DNA from: Streptomyces sp. DSM 110735
Lineage (GTDB): Bacteria > Actinomycetota > Actinomycetes > Streptomycetales > Streptomycetaceae
DNA length: 64,000 nt
Assembly (NCBI RefSeq): GCF_016482685.1
Contig: NZ_JACYHF010000002.1
Span: 372,001-436,000 of the forward strand
Direction of reading: 5' to 3'
In this document: positions 44,254-53,104 of the stretch, one piece after another
Numbering within the stretch: the first letter of the stretch is position 1
Layout: each line of letters begins with the position of its first letter
The notes under the pieces: generated by a model
Told to the model about the DNA's origin: nothing
What the model saw: only the letters and a program-made list of their open reading frames with translations
Database searches by the model: none
Program-made: the position numbers and the translations under genes

Positions 44254-45480
44254 CTACCGAATCGGCACCCCCGCAAGCGTCCGCGCAATAACGAGCCGCT
44301 GAATCTCGCTGGTCCCCTCAAAGATCGTGTAGATCGCCGCATCCCGATGCATCCGCTCCACGGGATACTCCCGGGTGTACCCGTTCCCCCCGAGAATCTG
44401 AATCGCCTGCCCGGTGACCTTCTTCGCTGTCTCGGAGGCGAACAACTTCGACATCGACCCCTCCGCCGCGGTGAACGGCTTCCCGTTGACCGCCATCCAG
44501 GAGGCTCGCCACACGAGCAACCGAGCCGCGTCGATGGAGGTCCGCATGTCGGCGAGCTGGAACGCGACCCCCTGGTTGTCCACGATGGGCCGCCCGAACT
44601 GCTCCCGGGTGACGGCATAGTCGAGGGCAACCTCATAGGCAGCCCGAGCCGTACCCACCGCCATAGCCCCGACGGCAGGTCGAGACGCCTCGAACGTGGC
44701 CATCGCCGCGTTCTTCACGCGCTCGCCCCCGCTGCGGGCCCGCTCCCGCGCCCGCGCCAGCCGCTCGTCCAGCTTCTCCTTGCCCCCGAGCAGGCAGGAC
44801 CCGGGCACGCGGACGTTGTCGAGCACGACCTCGGCGGTGTGCGAGGCACGAATCCCGTGCTTCTTGAACTTCTGCCCCTGGGAAAGACCCGCCGTGCCGG
44901 GCGGGACGATGAAGGAGGCGTGCCCCTTGGAGCCGAGGTCCGGGTCGACCACCGCGACGACGACGTGGACGTTGGCGATGCCGCCGTTGGTCGCCCAGGT
45001 CTTGGTGCCGTTGAGCACCCACTCGTCCTTGGCCTCGTCGTAGACGGCGCGGGTGCGCATCGAGGCGACGTCGGAGCCCGCGTCGGGCTCGGAGGAGCAG
45101 AACGCGGCGACCTTCACATCGCTGGCGTCGCCGTACATCTGCGGGATCCAGGTGCCGATCTGCTCCTCGGTGCCGTTGGCGAGGACGCCGACGGCGGCGA
45201 GGCCGGTGCCGACGATGGAGAGCGCGATGCCCGCGTCGCCCCAGAACAGCTCCTCCATGGCCATGGGTATGCCGAGCCCGGTGGGGTCGAAGTACTGCTG
45301 GGCGTAGAAGTCGAGGGAGTAGATGCCGACCTTGGCGGCCTCCTGGATGACCGGCCAGGGGGTCTCCTCACGCTCGTCCCATTCGGCGGCCGCGGGGCGG
45401 ATCACGTCGGCGGCGAAGCCGTGCAGCCAGTCCCGGACCTCCTTCTGTTCGTCGTTGAGCTCCATGGTGAACTCGGCCAT
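44254..45480 (-). CDS. Acyl-CoA dehydrogenase
   Basis: 408 residues, full-length and canonical: [60 protein letters not shown], and the C-terminal [19 protein letters not shown] with the catalytic-type Glu in FEGTSE. It passes electrons from an acyl-CoA to ETF. It is divergent from a TetR gene; two dyads in the gap make local TetR control likely. The 85-bp downstream gap holds the repeat at 44181. Confidence 0.93.
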   Translation of the reverse strand: MAEFTMELNDEQKEVRDWLHGFAADVIRPAAAEWDEREETPWPVIQEAAKVGIYSLDFYAQQYFDPTGLGIPMAMEELFWGDAGIALSIVGTGLAAVGVLANGTEEQIGTWIPQMYGDASDVKVAAFCSSEPDAGSDVASMRTRAVYDEAKDEWVLNGTKTWATNGGIANVHVVVAVVDPDLGSKGHASFIVPPGTAGLSQGQKFKKHGIRASHTAEVVLDNVRVPGSCLLGGKEKLDERLARARERARSGGERVKNAAMATFEASRPAVGAMAVGTARAAYEVALDYAVTREQFGRPIVDNQGVAFQLADMRTSIDAARLLVWRASWMAVNGKPFTAAEGSMSKLFASETAKKVTGQAIQILGGNGYTREYPVERMHRDAAIYTIFEGTSEIQRLVIARTLAGVPIR

Positions 45481-45508
45481 GTCCCCTCCAGCGGCGGCGC
45501 GTACTACT

Positions 45509-45545
45509 GTTACTAGCGGTAACCAGAGTGTGTTACCGACCGGTA
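45509..45545. promoter_or_regulatory. TetR-type operators between acyl-CoA dehydrogenase and tetR
   Basis: GTTAC-N5-GTAAC (45509-45523) and TACCGACCGGTA (45534-45545), both perfect dyads, lie 29-65 bp upstream of the dehydrogenase start. They are the probable binding sites of the divergent regulator. Confidence 0.6.
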
Positions 45546-45652
45546 GCAGAAGTCAACTCCGCATGTCCTCTCGGTATCCCGTTCGATGTCAGGGGGCCTT
45601 TCAGTGTTACTTTGCGCAGGCGTCACCGAATCAGCACAGGTGGGGAGAGCAC

Positions 45653-46297
45653 ATGGACACCACGCAGCGGACCGATCAGCAGCGGTCCGCCGACCGCCGA
45701 CGGCGCGAGTTGCTGGAGGCCGCCGACCGGGTGGTGCTGCGCGACGGACCGCAGGCGTCGATGAACGCCATCGCCGCGGAGGCGGGCATCACCAAGCCGA
45801 TCCTCTACCGCCACTTCGGCGACAAGGGCGGGCTCTACGCCGCTCTCGCCAAGCGGCACACCGACGCCCTGCTCGACTCGCTGCGGGCGGCCCTGGACGC
45901 GCCCTCGGACCGGCGTGAGCGGGTGGAGAACACCCTCGACACCTACCTGGCCGCCATCGAGGCACGGCCGCAGGTCTACCGCTTCCTGATGCACCCCGCC
46001 GAGGGCTCCCCCTCCGGCGACCCGGGCTTCGACGTGGGCAAGCACAGCGTGCCGCTGCTGCGGCGGATGGGCGAGGAGCTGGCCCAGGTCATCGAGGAGC
46101 GCGTGGACCTCGGTCCGGGCAGCGAGCAGTTGGCCCGGGTCTGGGGGCACGGGATCGTCGGCATGATGCACGCCGCCGGCGACTGGTGGCTGGGCGAGCG
46201 ACCCTGCTCCCGTGCCGAACTGGTACGTTCCCTCGCGGACTTGCTGTGGGGACGCCTCGCGGCCGCCGGGGACCGGGTCGGTGGCCCGGGCTTCTGA
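45653..46297 (+). CDS. TetR-family transcriptional regulator
   Basis: 214 residues. N-terminal helix-turn-helix RELLEAADRVVLRDGPQASMNAIAAEAGITKPILYRHFGDKGGLY is typical; the C-terminal ligand domain is helical with a WGHGIVGMMHAAGDWWLG segment. ATG at 45653 has GGGGAGAG upstream. The ligand is probably an acyl-CoA, judging by the divergent dehydrogenase it faces. It ends 17 bp from convergent def. Confidence 0.92.
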   Translation: MDTTQRTDQQRSADRRRRELLEAADRVVLRDGPQASMNAIAAEAGITKPILYRHFGDKGGLYAALAKRHTDALLDSLRAALDAPSDRRERVENTLDTYLAAIEARPQVYRFLMHPAEGSPSGDPGFDVGKHSVPLLRRMGEELAQVIEERVDLGPGSEQLARVWGHGIVGMMHAAGDWWLGERPCSRAELVRSLADLLWGRLAAAGDRVGGPGF

Positions 46298-46314
46298 CGG
46301 AGCCCGCAGAGCCC

Positions 46315-46854
46315 TCAGCGGCTCCAGTCCGCCCGCCTCACCTGCCGTTCCAGCCGCCGCTTGCGCCAGCCGGTGACCCGGTCCGCGTAGACCGTGCCGT
46401 CCAGGTGGTCGCACTCGTGCTGGAGGCAGCGGGCGAAGAAGCCCGTGCCGTGCACGGTCACCGGCTCGCCGTCCACCGTGAAGCCCTCGACCACCGCGTG
46501 GTCGTACCGCTCGGTGCCCGCCTCCAGACCGGGCAGGGAGAGGCAGCCCTCGGGACCGCGCAGCTCGATGCCGTCCGCCGTCACCAGGCGCGGGTTCACC
46601 ACATGACCGAGGTGGCGGACCTCCTCGTCGTCGGGACAGTCGTATACGAACACCCGCGAAGGGACGCCGATCTGGTTGGCGGCGAGACCGACTCCCTGGG
46701 CCGCGTACATGGTCGCGAACAAGTCCGCGACGAGCTGAGCGAGTTCCGGGCCGAAGTCGGTGACCTCCGCGCAGGGGGCGTGCAGTACGGGGTCGCCGAG
46801 GAGGGAAAGCGGCCTGACGCGCCCTCGGGCGCCCGGGATGGAGCGTTGTCGCAT
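46315..46854 (-). CDS. def: Peptide deformylase
   Basis: 179 residues. All three motifs are present: GVGLAANQIG, EGCLSLPG (zinc/iron ligand Cys104) and QHECDHLDG (His146, Glu147, His150). It removes the formyl group from nascent proteins. The C-terminal GWRKRRLERQVRRADW is basic. ATG 46854 and ATG 46884 are both possible and neither has a clear ribosome-binding site; homologues usually begin MRQRxIPG. No fmt is adjacent, so this may be a second copy, as is usual in Streptomyces. Confidence 0.93.
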   Translation of the reverse strand: MRQRSIPGARGRVRPLSLLGDPVLHAPCAEVTDFGPELAQLVADLFATMYAAQGVGLAANQIGVPSRVFVYDCPDDEEVRHLGHVVNPRLVTADGIELRGPEGCLSLPGLEAGTERYDHAVVEGFTVDGEPVTVHGTGFFARCLQHECDHLDGTVYADRVTGWRKRRLERQVRRADWSR

Positions 46855-47004
46855 GGCGGCAAGGGTACGGTTCGTTCGGCCCATGACGACCGCGCGGTGT
46901 GGGCCGGGATTCGGGTGTGCGAACGGTTCTCGATAGGCTGAGGCCCCCACCACGTTGCCGGATGGCCTGAGGCGCGGCGCGTACGCAAGGAGGATCGAGG
47001 ACTG

Positions 47005-48243
47005 ATGGCAGGCAACTCGGACCCGCTCTCCCCGCGGGCCAAGCTGGCCGTGACCGCGGGCAAGGCGGTCGCGGCGGCATCGCGCGCCGCCGGGCGCGGC
47101 AGCGGGTCGGTGATCGGCGGAAAGGTCGCCCTGCGGCTCGACCCCGACCTGCTGGCCCGGCTCGCCACCCACCTGGACGTCGTCCTGGTGTCGGCGACCA
47201 ACGGCAAGACCACCACGACCCGGCTCATCGCGGAGGCGCTGCGCGCCGCCGGACCGGTCGTGTCCAACGCGCTCGGCGCCAACATGCCGGCCGGTATCAC
47301 CTCCGCCCTCGCGGGCGGCTCGGACGCCAAGTTCGGCGTCATAGAGGTGGACGAGAAGTACCTGGCCGGTGTGGCACGCGACACCAGCCCGAAGTGCATC
47401 GCGCTGCTGAACCTCTCGCGCGACCAGCTCGACCGTGCCGCCGAGACCCGGATGCTCGCGGAGAACTGGCGTGAGGGTCTGTCGGACTCCAAGGCCGTGA
47501 TCGTCGCCAACTGCGACGACCCGCTGGTGGTGTGGGCGGCGTCGTCCTCCCCCAACGTGGTCTGGGTCGCGGCCGGGCAGATGTGGAAGGACGACGCCTG
47601 GTCCTGCCCGTCCTGCGGCGGTGTCATGCAGCGTCCGGGCGACGACTGGTTCTGCGGCGAGTGCGGCTTCCGCCGTCCGACGCCGAGCTGGGCGCTCTCC
47701 GGCGACCACGTGCTCGACCCGCACGGTTCGGCGTGGCCGATCCACCTCCAGTTGCCGGGCCGCGCGAACAAGGCGAACGCGGCCAGCTCCGCCGCCGTCG
47801 CCGCCGTCTTCGGGGTGCCCCCGCAGGTGGCCCTGGAGCGGATGTACCAGGTGCAGGCGGTCGCCGGACGCTACGACGTGGTCCAGTTCCAGAACCGCGA
47901 CCTGCGCCTGCTGCTGGCGAAGAACCCGGCGGGCTGGCTGGAGACCTTCTCGCTGATCGACCCGCCGCCGACCCCGGTGATCCTGTCCGTGAACGCGCGC
48001 GGCGCCGACGGCACCGACACCTCGTGGCTGTGGGACGTGGACTACACCCGGCTCACCGGCCACCCGATCTTCGTCGTCGGTGACCGGAAGCTGGACCTCG
48101 CCGTCCGGCTGGAAGTGGCGAACCAGCACTTCCAGGTGTGCGAGAACCTCGACGAGGCCGTCGCCGCGGCACCGCCGGGCCGTATCGAGGTCATCGCGAA
48201 CTACACCGCGTTCCAGGACCTGCGCCGCCGGGTCGGCAACTGA
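47005..48243 (+). CDS. murT: Lipid II isoglutaminyl synthase, MurT subunit
   Basis: 412 residues. Mur-ligase ATP motif SATNGKTTTTR, central-domain signatures (VIEVDEKYLA, LNLSRDQLDR), a four-Cys zinc ribbon inserted in the middle (Cys201, 204, 217, 220) and a DUF1727 C-terminal domain (VGDRKLDLAVRLEV). With GatD it amidates the alpha-carboxyl of D-Glu in lipid II, using ATP. The next gene is gatD, 19 bp away. Confidence 0.95.
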   Translation: MAGNSDPLSPRAKLAVTAGKAVAAASRAAGRGSGSVIGGKVALRLDPDLLARLATHLDVVLVSATNGKTTTTRLIAEALRAAGPVVSNALGANMPAGITSALAGGSDAKFGVIEVDEKYLAGVARDTSPKCIALLNLSRDQLDRAAETRMLAENWREGLSDSKAVIVANCDDPLVVWAASSSPNVVWVAAGQMWKDDAWSCPSCGGVMQRPGDDWFCGECGFRRPTPSWALSGDHVLDPHGSAWPIHLQLPGRANKANAASSAAVAAVFGVPPQVALERMYQVQAVAGRYDVVQFQNRDLRLLLAKNPAGWLETFSLIDPPPTPVILSVNARGADGTDTSWLWDVDYTRLTGHPIFVVGDRKLDLAVRLEVANQHFQVCENLDEAVAAAPPGRIEVIANYTAFQDLRRRVGN

Positions 48244-48262
48244 TCAGGAAGGGCGATCACCT

Positions 48263-48991
48263 ATGAGCGACAACCAACTGCGGCTGGTGTGGATCTATCC
48301 CGACCTGCTGAGCACCTACGGCGACCAGGGCAACGCCCTCGTCGTGGAGCGCCGTGCGCGCCAGCGCGGCCTGGACGTGGCCCGGCTGGACGTGCGCAGC
48401 GACCAGCCGATCCCGACCTCCGGTGACATCTACCTGATCGGCGGCGGCGAGGACCGGCCCCAGCGGCTCGCGGCCGAGCGGCTGCGCCGGGACGGTCACC
48501 TCCAGCGGGCGGTGGAGAACGGCGCGATCGTGTTCTCCGTGTGCGCGGGCTACCAGATCCTGGGCCACGAGTTCATCAACGACCTGGGCCAGCGCGAGCC
48601 GGGTCTCGGTCTGCTGGACGTGGTCTCGGTGCGCGGCGAGGGCGAGCGGTGCGTCGGCGACGTGCTGGGCGACATCGACCCGCAGCTCGGTCTGCCCCCG
48701 CTGACCGGCTTCGAGAACCACCAGGGCGTCACCCATCTGGGCCCGACCGCCCGCGCCTTCGCCCAGGTCCGCCTGGGCCGGGGCAACGGCACCGGGGACG
48801 GCACGGAGGGCGCGTACAACGGGACCGTGTTCGGTACGTACATGCACGGACCCGTGCTGGCCCGTAACCCGCAGATCGCGGACCTGCTGCTGAAGCTGGC
48901 GCTGGACGTGAACGCGCTGCCGCCCATCGACGACCGGTGGTACGAGGCGCTGCGCGAGGAGCGGATCGCGGCGGCGAAGCAGCCCGCGTAA
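48263..48991 (+). CDS. gatD: Lipid II isoglutaminyl synthase, GatD glutamine amidotransferase subunit
   Basis: 242 residues. Catalytic Cys94 in FSVCAGYQILG and His195 in TYMHGPVLARNP; GGGEDRPQ and GFENHQGVTHLG are further family marks. It releases ammonia from glutamine and passes it to MurT. AGGAAGGG precedes the ATG at 48263. Forms one operon with murT, closed by a strong hairpin at 49028. Confidence 0.95.
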   Translation: MSDNQLRLVWIYPDLLSTYGDQGNALVVERRARQRGLDVARLDVRSDQPIPTSGDIYLIGGGEDRPQRLAAERLRRDGHLQRAVENGAIVFSVCAGYQILGHEFINDLGQREPGLGLLDVVSVRGEGERCVGDVLGDIDPQLGLPPLTGFENHQGVTHLGPTARAFAQVRLGRGNGTGDGTEGAYNGTVFGTYMHGPVLARNPQIADLLLKLALDVNALPPIDDRWYEALREERIAAAKQPA

Positions 48992-49027
48992 GGGCGACGC
49001 CCGAAAGGGTCAAAGCAGTACATTCCA

Positions 49028-49058
49028 GGCGGGCCTGTGACGGTGTCACGGGCCCGCC
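49028..49058 (+). terminator. Terminator after murT-gatD
   Basis: ggcgggcc-tgtgac / gtcacg-ggccCGCC forms a 14-bp stem with one G-U pair and a 3-base loop, 37 bp past the gatD stop. Confidence 0.8.
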
Positions 49059-49205
49059 TGACTGTGTGTCCGCTCACCTGTGCGGGCACGTCCATCAGGC
49101 GGACGCCCGGTGGGGCGGCGGGCGATCCCGCCGTAGTCTGACCGGGAAAGCCGCCGGACAACGCGGTCCGGCCTCCCGGTACTCGTCGAGAAGGTATCTC
49201 GGGCT

Positions 49206-50231
49206 ATGCGCATTGGTGTCCTCACATCCGGCGGCGACTGCCCCGGTCTGAACGCCGTCATCCGGTCCGTCGTACATCGCGCCCTCGTCGACCACGGCGA
49301 CGAGGTGATCGGTTTCCGGGACGGCTGGAAGGGCCTCCTGGAGTGCGACTACGTCAAGCTCGACCTCGACGCCGTGAGCGGCATCCTCGCGCTCGGCGGC
49401 ACCGTCCTCGGCTCCTCCCGGGTGCGCCCGGAGCGGCTGCGCGGCGGGGTGGAGCGGGTGCGGGGCCATGTCGAGGAGCTGGGTCTGGACGCGATCATCC
49501 CGATCGGCGGCGAGGGCACGCTCAAGGCGGCGCGGCTGCTGTCGGACAGCGGGCTGCCGATCGTGGGCGTGCCGAAGACCATCGACAACGACATCGCCGC
49601 GACGGACGTGACCTTCGGCTTCGACACGGCGGTCGGTGTCGCGACCGACGCCCTCGACCGGCTGAAGACCACCGCCGAGTCCCATCAGCGGGTGCTGATC
49701 GTGGAGGTCATGGGGCGCCACACCGGCTGGATAGCGCTGCACTCGGGCATGGCGGCGGGCGCCCACGCCGTCCTCGTCCCGGAACGACCCTTCGACGTCG
49801 GGGAGTTGGCGCGGCGGGTCGGCGCGCGCTTCGAGGCGGGCAAGCGGTCCGCCATCGTGGTCGCGGCGGAGGGCGCCGAGCCGCGCGCGGGCTCCATGGA
49901 GTTCGACGAGGGCGGCACGGACGTGTACGGCCACCGGCGCTTCGCCGGGGTCGCCCGGCAGCTCGCGGTGGAGCTGGAGCGGCGGCTCGGCAAGGAGGCG
50001 CGTCCGGTGATCCTCGGGCACGTCCAGCGCGGCGGCACCCCGACGGCGTACGACCGGGTGCTGGCGACCCGGTTCGGCTGGCACGCGGTGGAGGCGGTGC
50101 ACCGCGGGGAGTTCGGGATGATGACCGCGCTGCGCGGCACCGAGATCGTGACGGTGCCGCTCGCGGAGGCGGTGAGCCGCCTGAAGACGGTCCCGGCGGA
50201 GCGGTACGCCGAGGCGGAGTGCGTGGTCTGA
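49206..50231 (+). CDS. pfkA: 6-phosphofructokinase (group III)
   Basis: 341 residues. TSGGDCPGLNA (phosphate-binding start), GGEGTLKAA with Gly104, PKTIDND with Lys124 and catalytic Asp127, EVMGRHTGW and GHVQRGG. Gly104 is the ATP-dependent residue (Asp marks pyrophosphate-dependent enzymes), whereas Lys124 is shared with the pyrophosphate type, a mix usual for Streptomyces PFK. It phosphorylates fructose-6-phosphate. The 147 bp between the upstream terminator and the start carry no clear operator. Confidence 0.94.
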   Translation: MRIGVLTSGGDCPGLNAVIRSVVHRALVDHGDEVIGFRDGWKGLLECDYVKLDLDAVSGILALGGTVLGSSRVRPERLRGGVERVRGHVEELGLDAIIPIGGEGTLKAARLLSDSGLPIVGVPKTIDNDIAATDVTFGFDTAVGVATDALDRLKTTAESHQRVLIVEVMGRHTGWIALHSGMAAGAHAVLVPERPFDVGELARRVGARFEAGKRSAIVVAAEGAEPRAGSMEFDEGGTDVYGHRRFAGVARQLAVELERRLGKEARPVILGHVQRGGTPTAYDRVLATRFGWHAVEAVHRGEFGMMTALRGTEIVTVPLAEAVSRLKTVPAERYAEAECVV

Positions 50232-50335
50232 GGGTACGGGGGTACGGGCGACCCCGCTAACGGGCGGTCACGGCGGCGCCCGTACCCTGAGTGCGGACAG
50301 AATCCGCACAACCCCCACGAACCAGGAGCCGCCGG

Positions 50336-51286
50336 ATGGACCACAGCGGGCACGGCATGATGCCGGATCTGCCGCCGTTCACGCTGGGACGGGGGCTGGA
50401 GTGGTCGGCGGACCCGTTCTTCCTGATCGCCTGTCTGGCCGGGCTCGGGCTGTACGGCTGGGGCGTGGTCCGGCTGCGGCGGCGCGGGGACACGTGGTCG
50501 ATGGCACGGACGGCGTCGTTCGTGGCCGGTGTACTGACGATCGGCGTGACGATGTGCACCCGGCTGAACGACTACGGCATGGTCATGTTCAGCGTGCACA
50601 TGGTGCAGCACATGATCATCAGCATGCTGTCGCCGATCCTGCTCCTGCTCGGCGCCCCGATGACGCTGGCGCTGCGCGCGCTGCCGACGGCGGGCAAGGG
50701 TCGCAAGGGCCCGCGCGAGTTGCTCCTCGCGCTGCTGCACAGCCGGTACATGCGGGTGATCACGCATCCGGCGTTCACGATCCCGATGTTCATCGCGAGC
50801 CTGTACGCGCTGTACTTCACCCCGCTGTTCGACTTCCTGATGGGCTCACCGCTCGGGCACATCGCGATGATGATCCACTTCCTCGCGGTCGGCGTGGTGT
50901 TCTTCTGGCCGATCATCGGCGTGGACCCCGGTCCGCACCGCCCCGGGTATCTGATGCGGATGCTGGAGCTGTTCGCGGGGATGCCGTTCCACGCGTTCTT
51001 CGGCATCGCGTTGATGATGGCGTCCGAGCCGATGGTGAAGACCTTCCAGCACCCGGCGGCGTCCCTCGGCATCGACGCCCTCTCCGACCAGAACGCCGCC
51101 GGCGGCATCGCCTGGGGGTTCAGCGAGGTCCCCTCGGTGCTGGTGCTGATCGCCCTGCTGTTCCAGTGGTACGGCTCCGAGCAGCGCCAGGCCCGCCGCA
51201 AGGACCGCGCGGCGGACCGGGACGGTGACAAGGAGCTGGAGGCGTACAACGCCTATCTGGCCTCGCTGAGCGGGCGCCAGGGCTGA
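50336..51286 (+). CDS. CtaG-like cytochrome c oxidase assembly membrane protein (caa3_CtaG)
   Basis: 316 residues with about seven membrane helices. His/Met-rich start MDHSGHGMMPDLPPF and the signatures MVMFSVHMVQHMIISMLSPILLLLGAP and MMIHFLAVGVVFFWPIIGVDP place it in the caa3_CtaG family (Bacillus CtaG type), implicated in copper delivery to cytochrome oxidase. ATG at 50336 has CAGGAG upstream. A small membrane protein follows, 123 bp on. Confidence 0.9.
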   Translation: MDHSGHGMMPDLPPFTLGRGLEWSADPFFLIACLAGLGLYGWGVVRLRRRGDTWSMARTASFVAGVLTIGVTMCTRLNDYGMVMFSVHMVQHMIISMLSPILLLLGAPMTLALRALPTAGKGRKGPRELLLALLHSRYMRVITHPAFTIPMFIASLYALYFTPLFDFLMGSPLGHIAMMIHFLAVGVVFFWPIIGVDPGPHRPGYLMRMLELFAGMPFHAFFGIALMMASEPMVKTFQHPAASLGIDALSDQNAAGGIAWGFSEVPSVLVLIALLFQWYGSEQRQARRKDRAADRDGDKELEAYNAYLASLSGRQG

Positions 51287-51409
51287 CGCCGACGGCGGAG
51301 ACACGTGGTACGGGGCCGGTCGCGGAGAACGCGACTGGCCCCGAGTCGTGCCACGGACGGCGGATGCGGGGCACCATGGGGGTGGACCGACCACGAGGAG
51401 GGTGCCGCG

Positions 51410-51589
51410 ATGCCCGGTTCCACGAACGGTTCCACCAACGGCTCCACCAGGGTGATGGGCGCCCTGACGGTCGGCGGGCTCGTCGTCGTCACCGCCTACA
51501 CGGTCGCCCTGGGCGGCAACGGCTGGCTGTGGTTCGGCTGGATCGTCCTGGTGCTGCTGACCCTGGCGCTGGTCCTGACCAAGTCCTAG
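51410..51589 (+). CDS. Small membrane protein next to ctaG-like gene
   Basis: 59 residues: a polar Asn/Ser/Thr start (PGSTNGSTNGSTR) followed by two hydrophobic stretches (VMGALTVGGLVVVTAYTVAL, WLWFGWIVLVLLTLALVLT). GAGGAGGG precedes the ATG at 51410. No known motif; a small partner of the oxidase-assembly protein is possible from position alone. Confidence 0.75.
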   Translation: MPGSTNGSTNGSTRVMGALTVGGLVVVTAYTVALGGNGWLWFGWIVLVLLTLALVLTKS

Positions 51590-51640
51590 CGGCTGGGACT
51601 CACGGGGCGGCGCCCCGACAAGCTGACCTACAGTGCCCGC

Positions 51641-52126
51641 ATGAGCAGCAGGGCCACGTCCTTCGACGACCTCGACCGGAAGATCATCACCGCGCTGATG
51701 GCGAACGCGCGGAGCAGTTTCGCCGAGATCGGGGCGGCGATCGGGCTGTCGGCCACGGCGGTGAAACGGCGGGTGGACCGGCTGCGCGAGACCGGGGTGA
51801 TCACCGGGTTCACGGCGACCGTGCAGCCCACCGCGCTCGGCTGGCGCACCGAGGCGTACGTCGAGGTCTACTGCGAGGGCGCCGCCCCGCCCCGGCGTCT
51901 GGCCGAGGTCGTGCGCGGGCATCCGGAGATCGCGGCGGCCATGACGGTGACCGGCGGCGCGGACGCGCTGCTGCACGTGCGCGCGCGGGACGTGGAGCAC
52001 TTCGAGGACGTCCTGGAACGCATTCGCGCCGAGCCCTTCATCCGGAAGACGATCAGCGTGATGGTGCTGTCCCACCTTCTCCCGGACGCTCCCGAAGCGG
52101 GCGCCACCCAGGCCGCACCGGAGTGA
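51641..52126 (+). CDS. Lrp/AsnC-family transcriptional regulator
   Basis: 161 residues. AsnC-type helix-turn-helix (LDRKIITALMANARSSFAEIGAAIGLSATAVKRRVDRL) and a C-terminal RAM ligand domain (AAAMTVTGGADALLHVRARD). Family members sense amino acids. It lies 165 bp upstream of the guanidino-hydrolase/ornithine aminotransferase pair in the same direction and is the probable arginine- or ornithine-responsive regulator. The gap shows no obvious dyad. Confidence 0.92.
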   Translation: MSSRATSFDDLDRKIITALMANARSSFAEIGAAIGLSATAVKRRVDRLRETGVITGFTATVQPTALGWRTEAYVEVYCEGAAPPRRLAEVVRGHPEIAAAMTVTGGADALLHVRARDVEHFEDVLERIRAEPFIRKTISVMVLSHLLPDAPEAGATQAAPE

Positions 52127-52291
52127 TCGTCCGTTAAACCTCGGACGGGCGCAGGTGTCGTGCGTTCTCCTAGGTGGAGACGCAGCGATACTGCGCGGAC
52201 ACGCAGCTTTTGTTTCTTGTCCGCCGTCGCCGGGTGTTCTTACCGTGGTGACATCCCCGAGTGACACACCGGAAAGCGGAGGAAACCCTCT

Positions 52292-53104
52292 GTGGCCGAA
52301 ACCCGTGTGCGGCGCCCCCGGCGCTTCCTGGTCTGCGAACCCAGACACTTCGAAGTGCGGTACGCCATCAATCCCTGGATGCGTCCCGACGCCCCCGTGG
52401 ACGTGGAACTGGCGCGGACGCAGTGGCGCACGCTGATCAGCGCCTACCGCGACCACGGACACACCGTGGAGGAGATCGACCCGGTCCCCGGGCTGCCCGA
52501 CATGGTGTTCGCCGCCAACTCGGCGATCGTGGTCGGCGGCCGTGTCTTCGGCTCGCTGTTCCACGCCCAGGAGCGGCGCCCGGAGTCCGAGCACTACGAC
52601 GCCTGGTTCAAGACGGCGGGGTACGACGTCTACCGCCCGCTGTCGGTCACCGAGGGCGAGGGCGACCTGGTGTGGACCGGACGGTACGTGCTGGCCGGGA
52701 CCGGCTTCCGCACCTCGCGCGAGGCTCACCGCGAGGCTCAGGAGTTCTTCGGGCACCCGGTGATCGCGCTGACCCTGGTGGACCCGTACTTCTACCACCT
52801 GGACACGGCGCTGTTCGTGCTGGACGACGACAACATCGTCTACTACCCGGAAGCCTTCTCGGCGGGCAGCCAGGAGGTGCTGCGCAAGCTGTACCCGGAC
52901 GCCGTGCTCGCCACCCGGGACGACGCGCTGGCCTTCGGTCTGAACTCGGTGTCCGACGGCTGCCACGTCTTCATCGCCCCCCAGGCCGAGGCACTCGCCG
53001 CCCGTCTGGACGACCATGGATACACCCCCGTTCCCGTCGACCTGTCCGAGCTGCACAAGGCGGGCGGCGGCATCAAGTGCTGCACTCAGGAGATCCGCTC
53101 ATGA
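52292..53104 (+). CDS. Dimethylargininase / arginine dihydrolase-like guanidino hydrolase
   Basis: 270 residues of the pentein fold. RFLVCEPRHFEVRYAINPWM, FAANSAIVVGG (Asn76), YHLDTALFVL (catalytic His) and the C-terminal KAGGGIKCC (nucleophile Cys263) are seen. Usual annotation is dimethylargininase. The INPWM start and KAGG-KC end also match the cyanobacterial arginine dihydrolase ArgZ/AgrE as I recall it, including an Asn at the position said to distinguish that activity. Ornithine is the dihydrolase product, and ornithine aminotransferase overlaps this gene by four bases, which favours arginine as substrate. GTG at 52292 has GGAGGAAA upstream. Confidence 0.87.
   Translation: MAETRVRRPRRFLVCEPRHFEVRYAINPWMRPDAPVDVELARTQWRTLISAYRDHGHTVEEIDPVPGLPDMVFAANSAIVVGGRVFGSLFHAQERRPESEHYDAWFKTAGYDVYRPLSVTEGEGDLVWTGRYVLAGTGFRTSREAHREAQEFFGHPVIALTLVDPYFYHLDTALFVLDDDNIVYYPEAFSAGSQEVLRKLYPDAVLATRDDALAFGLNSVSDGCHVFIAPQAEALAARLDDHGYTPVPVDLSELHKAGGGIKCCTQEIRS

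Noticed and set aside
46843..46868. GCGT-N16-GGGTAC upstream of murT
   Set aside because: It lies across the def start region, 137 bp from murT, where a housekeeping operon would not be expected to use a stress promoter.
50221..50245. GCGT-N15-GGGTAC before the CtaG-like gene
   Set aside because: It fits the sigma-B pattern but overlaps the end of pfkA within a run of G-rich repeats, so chance is likely.
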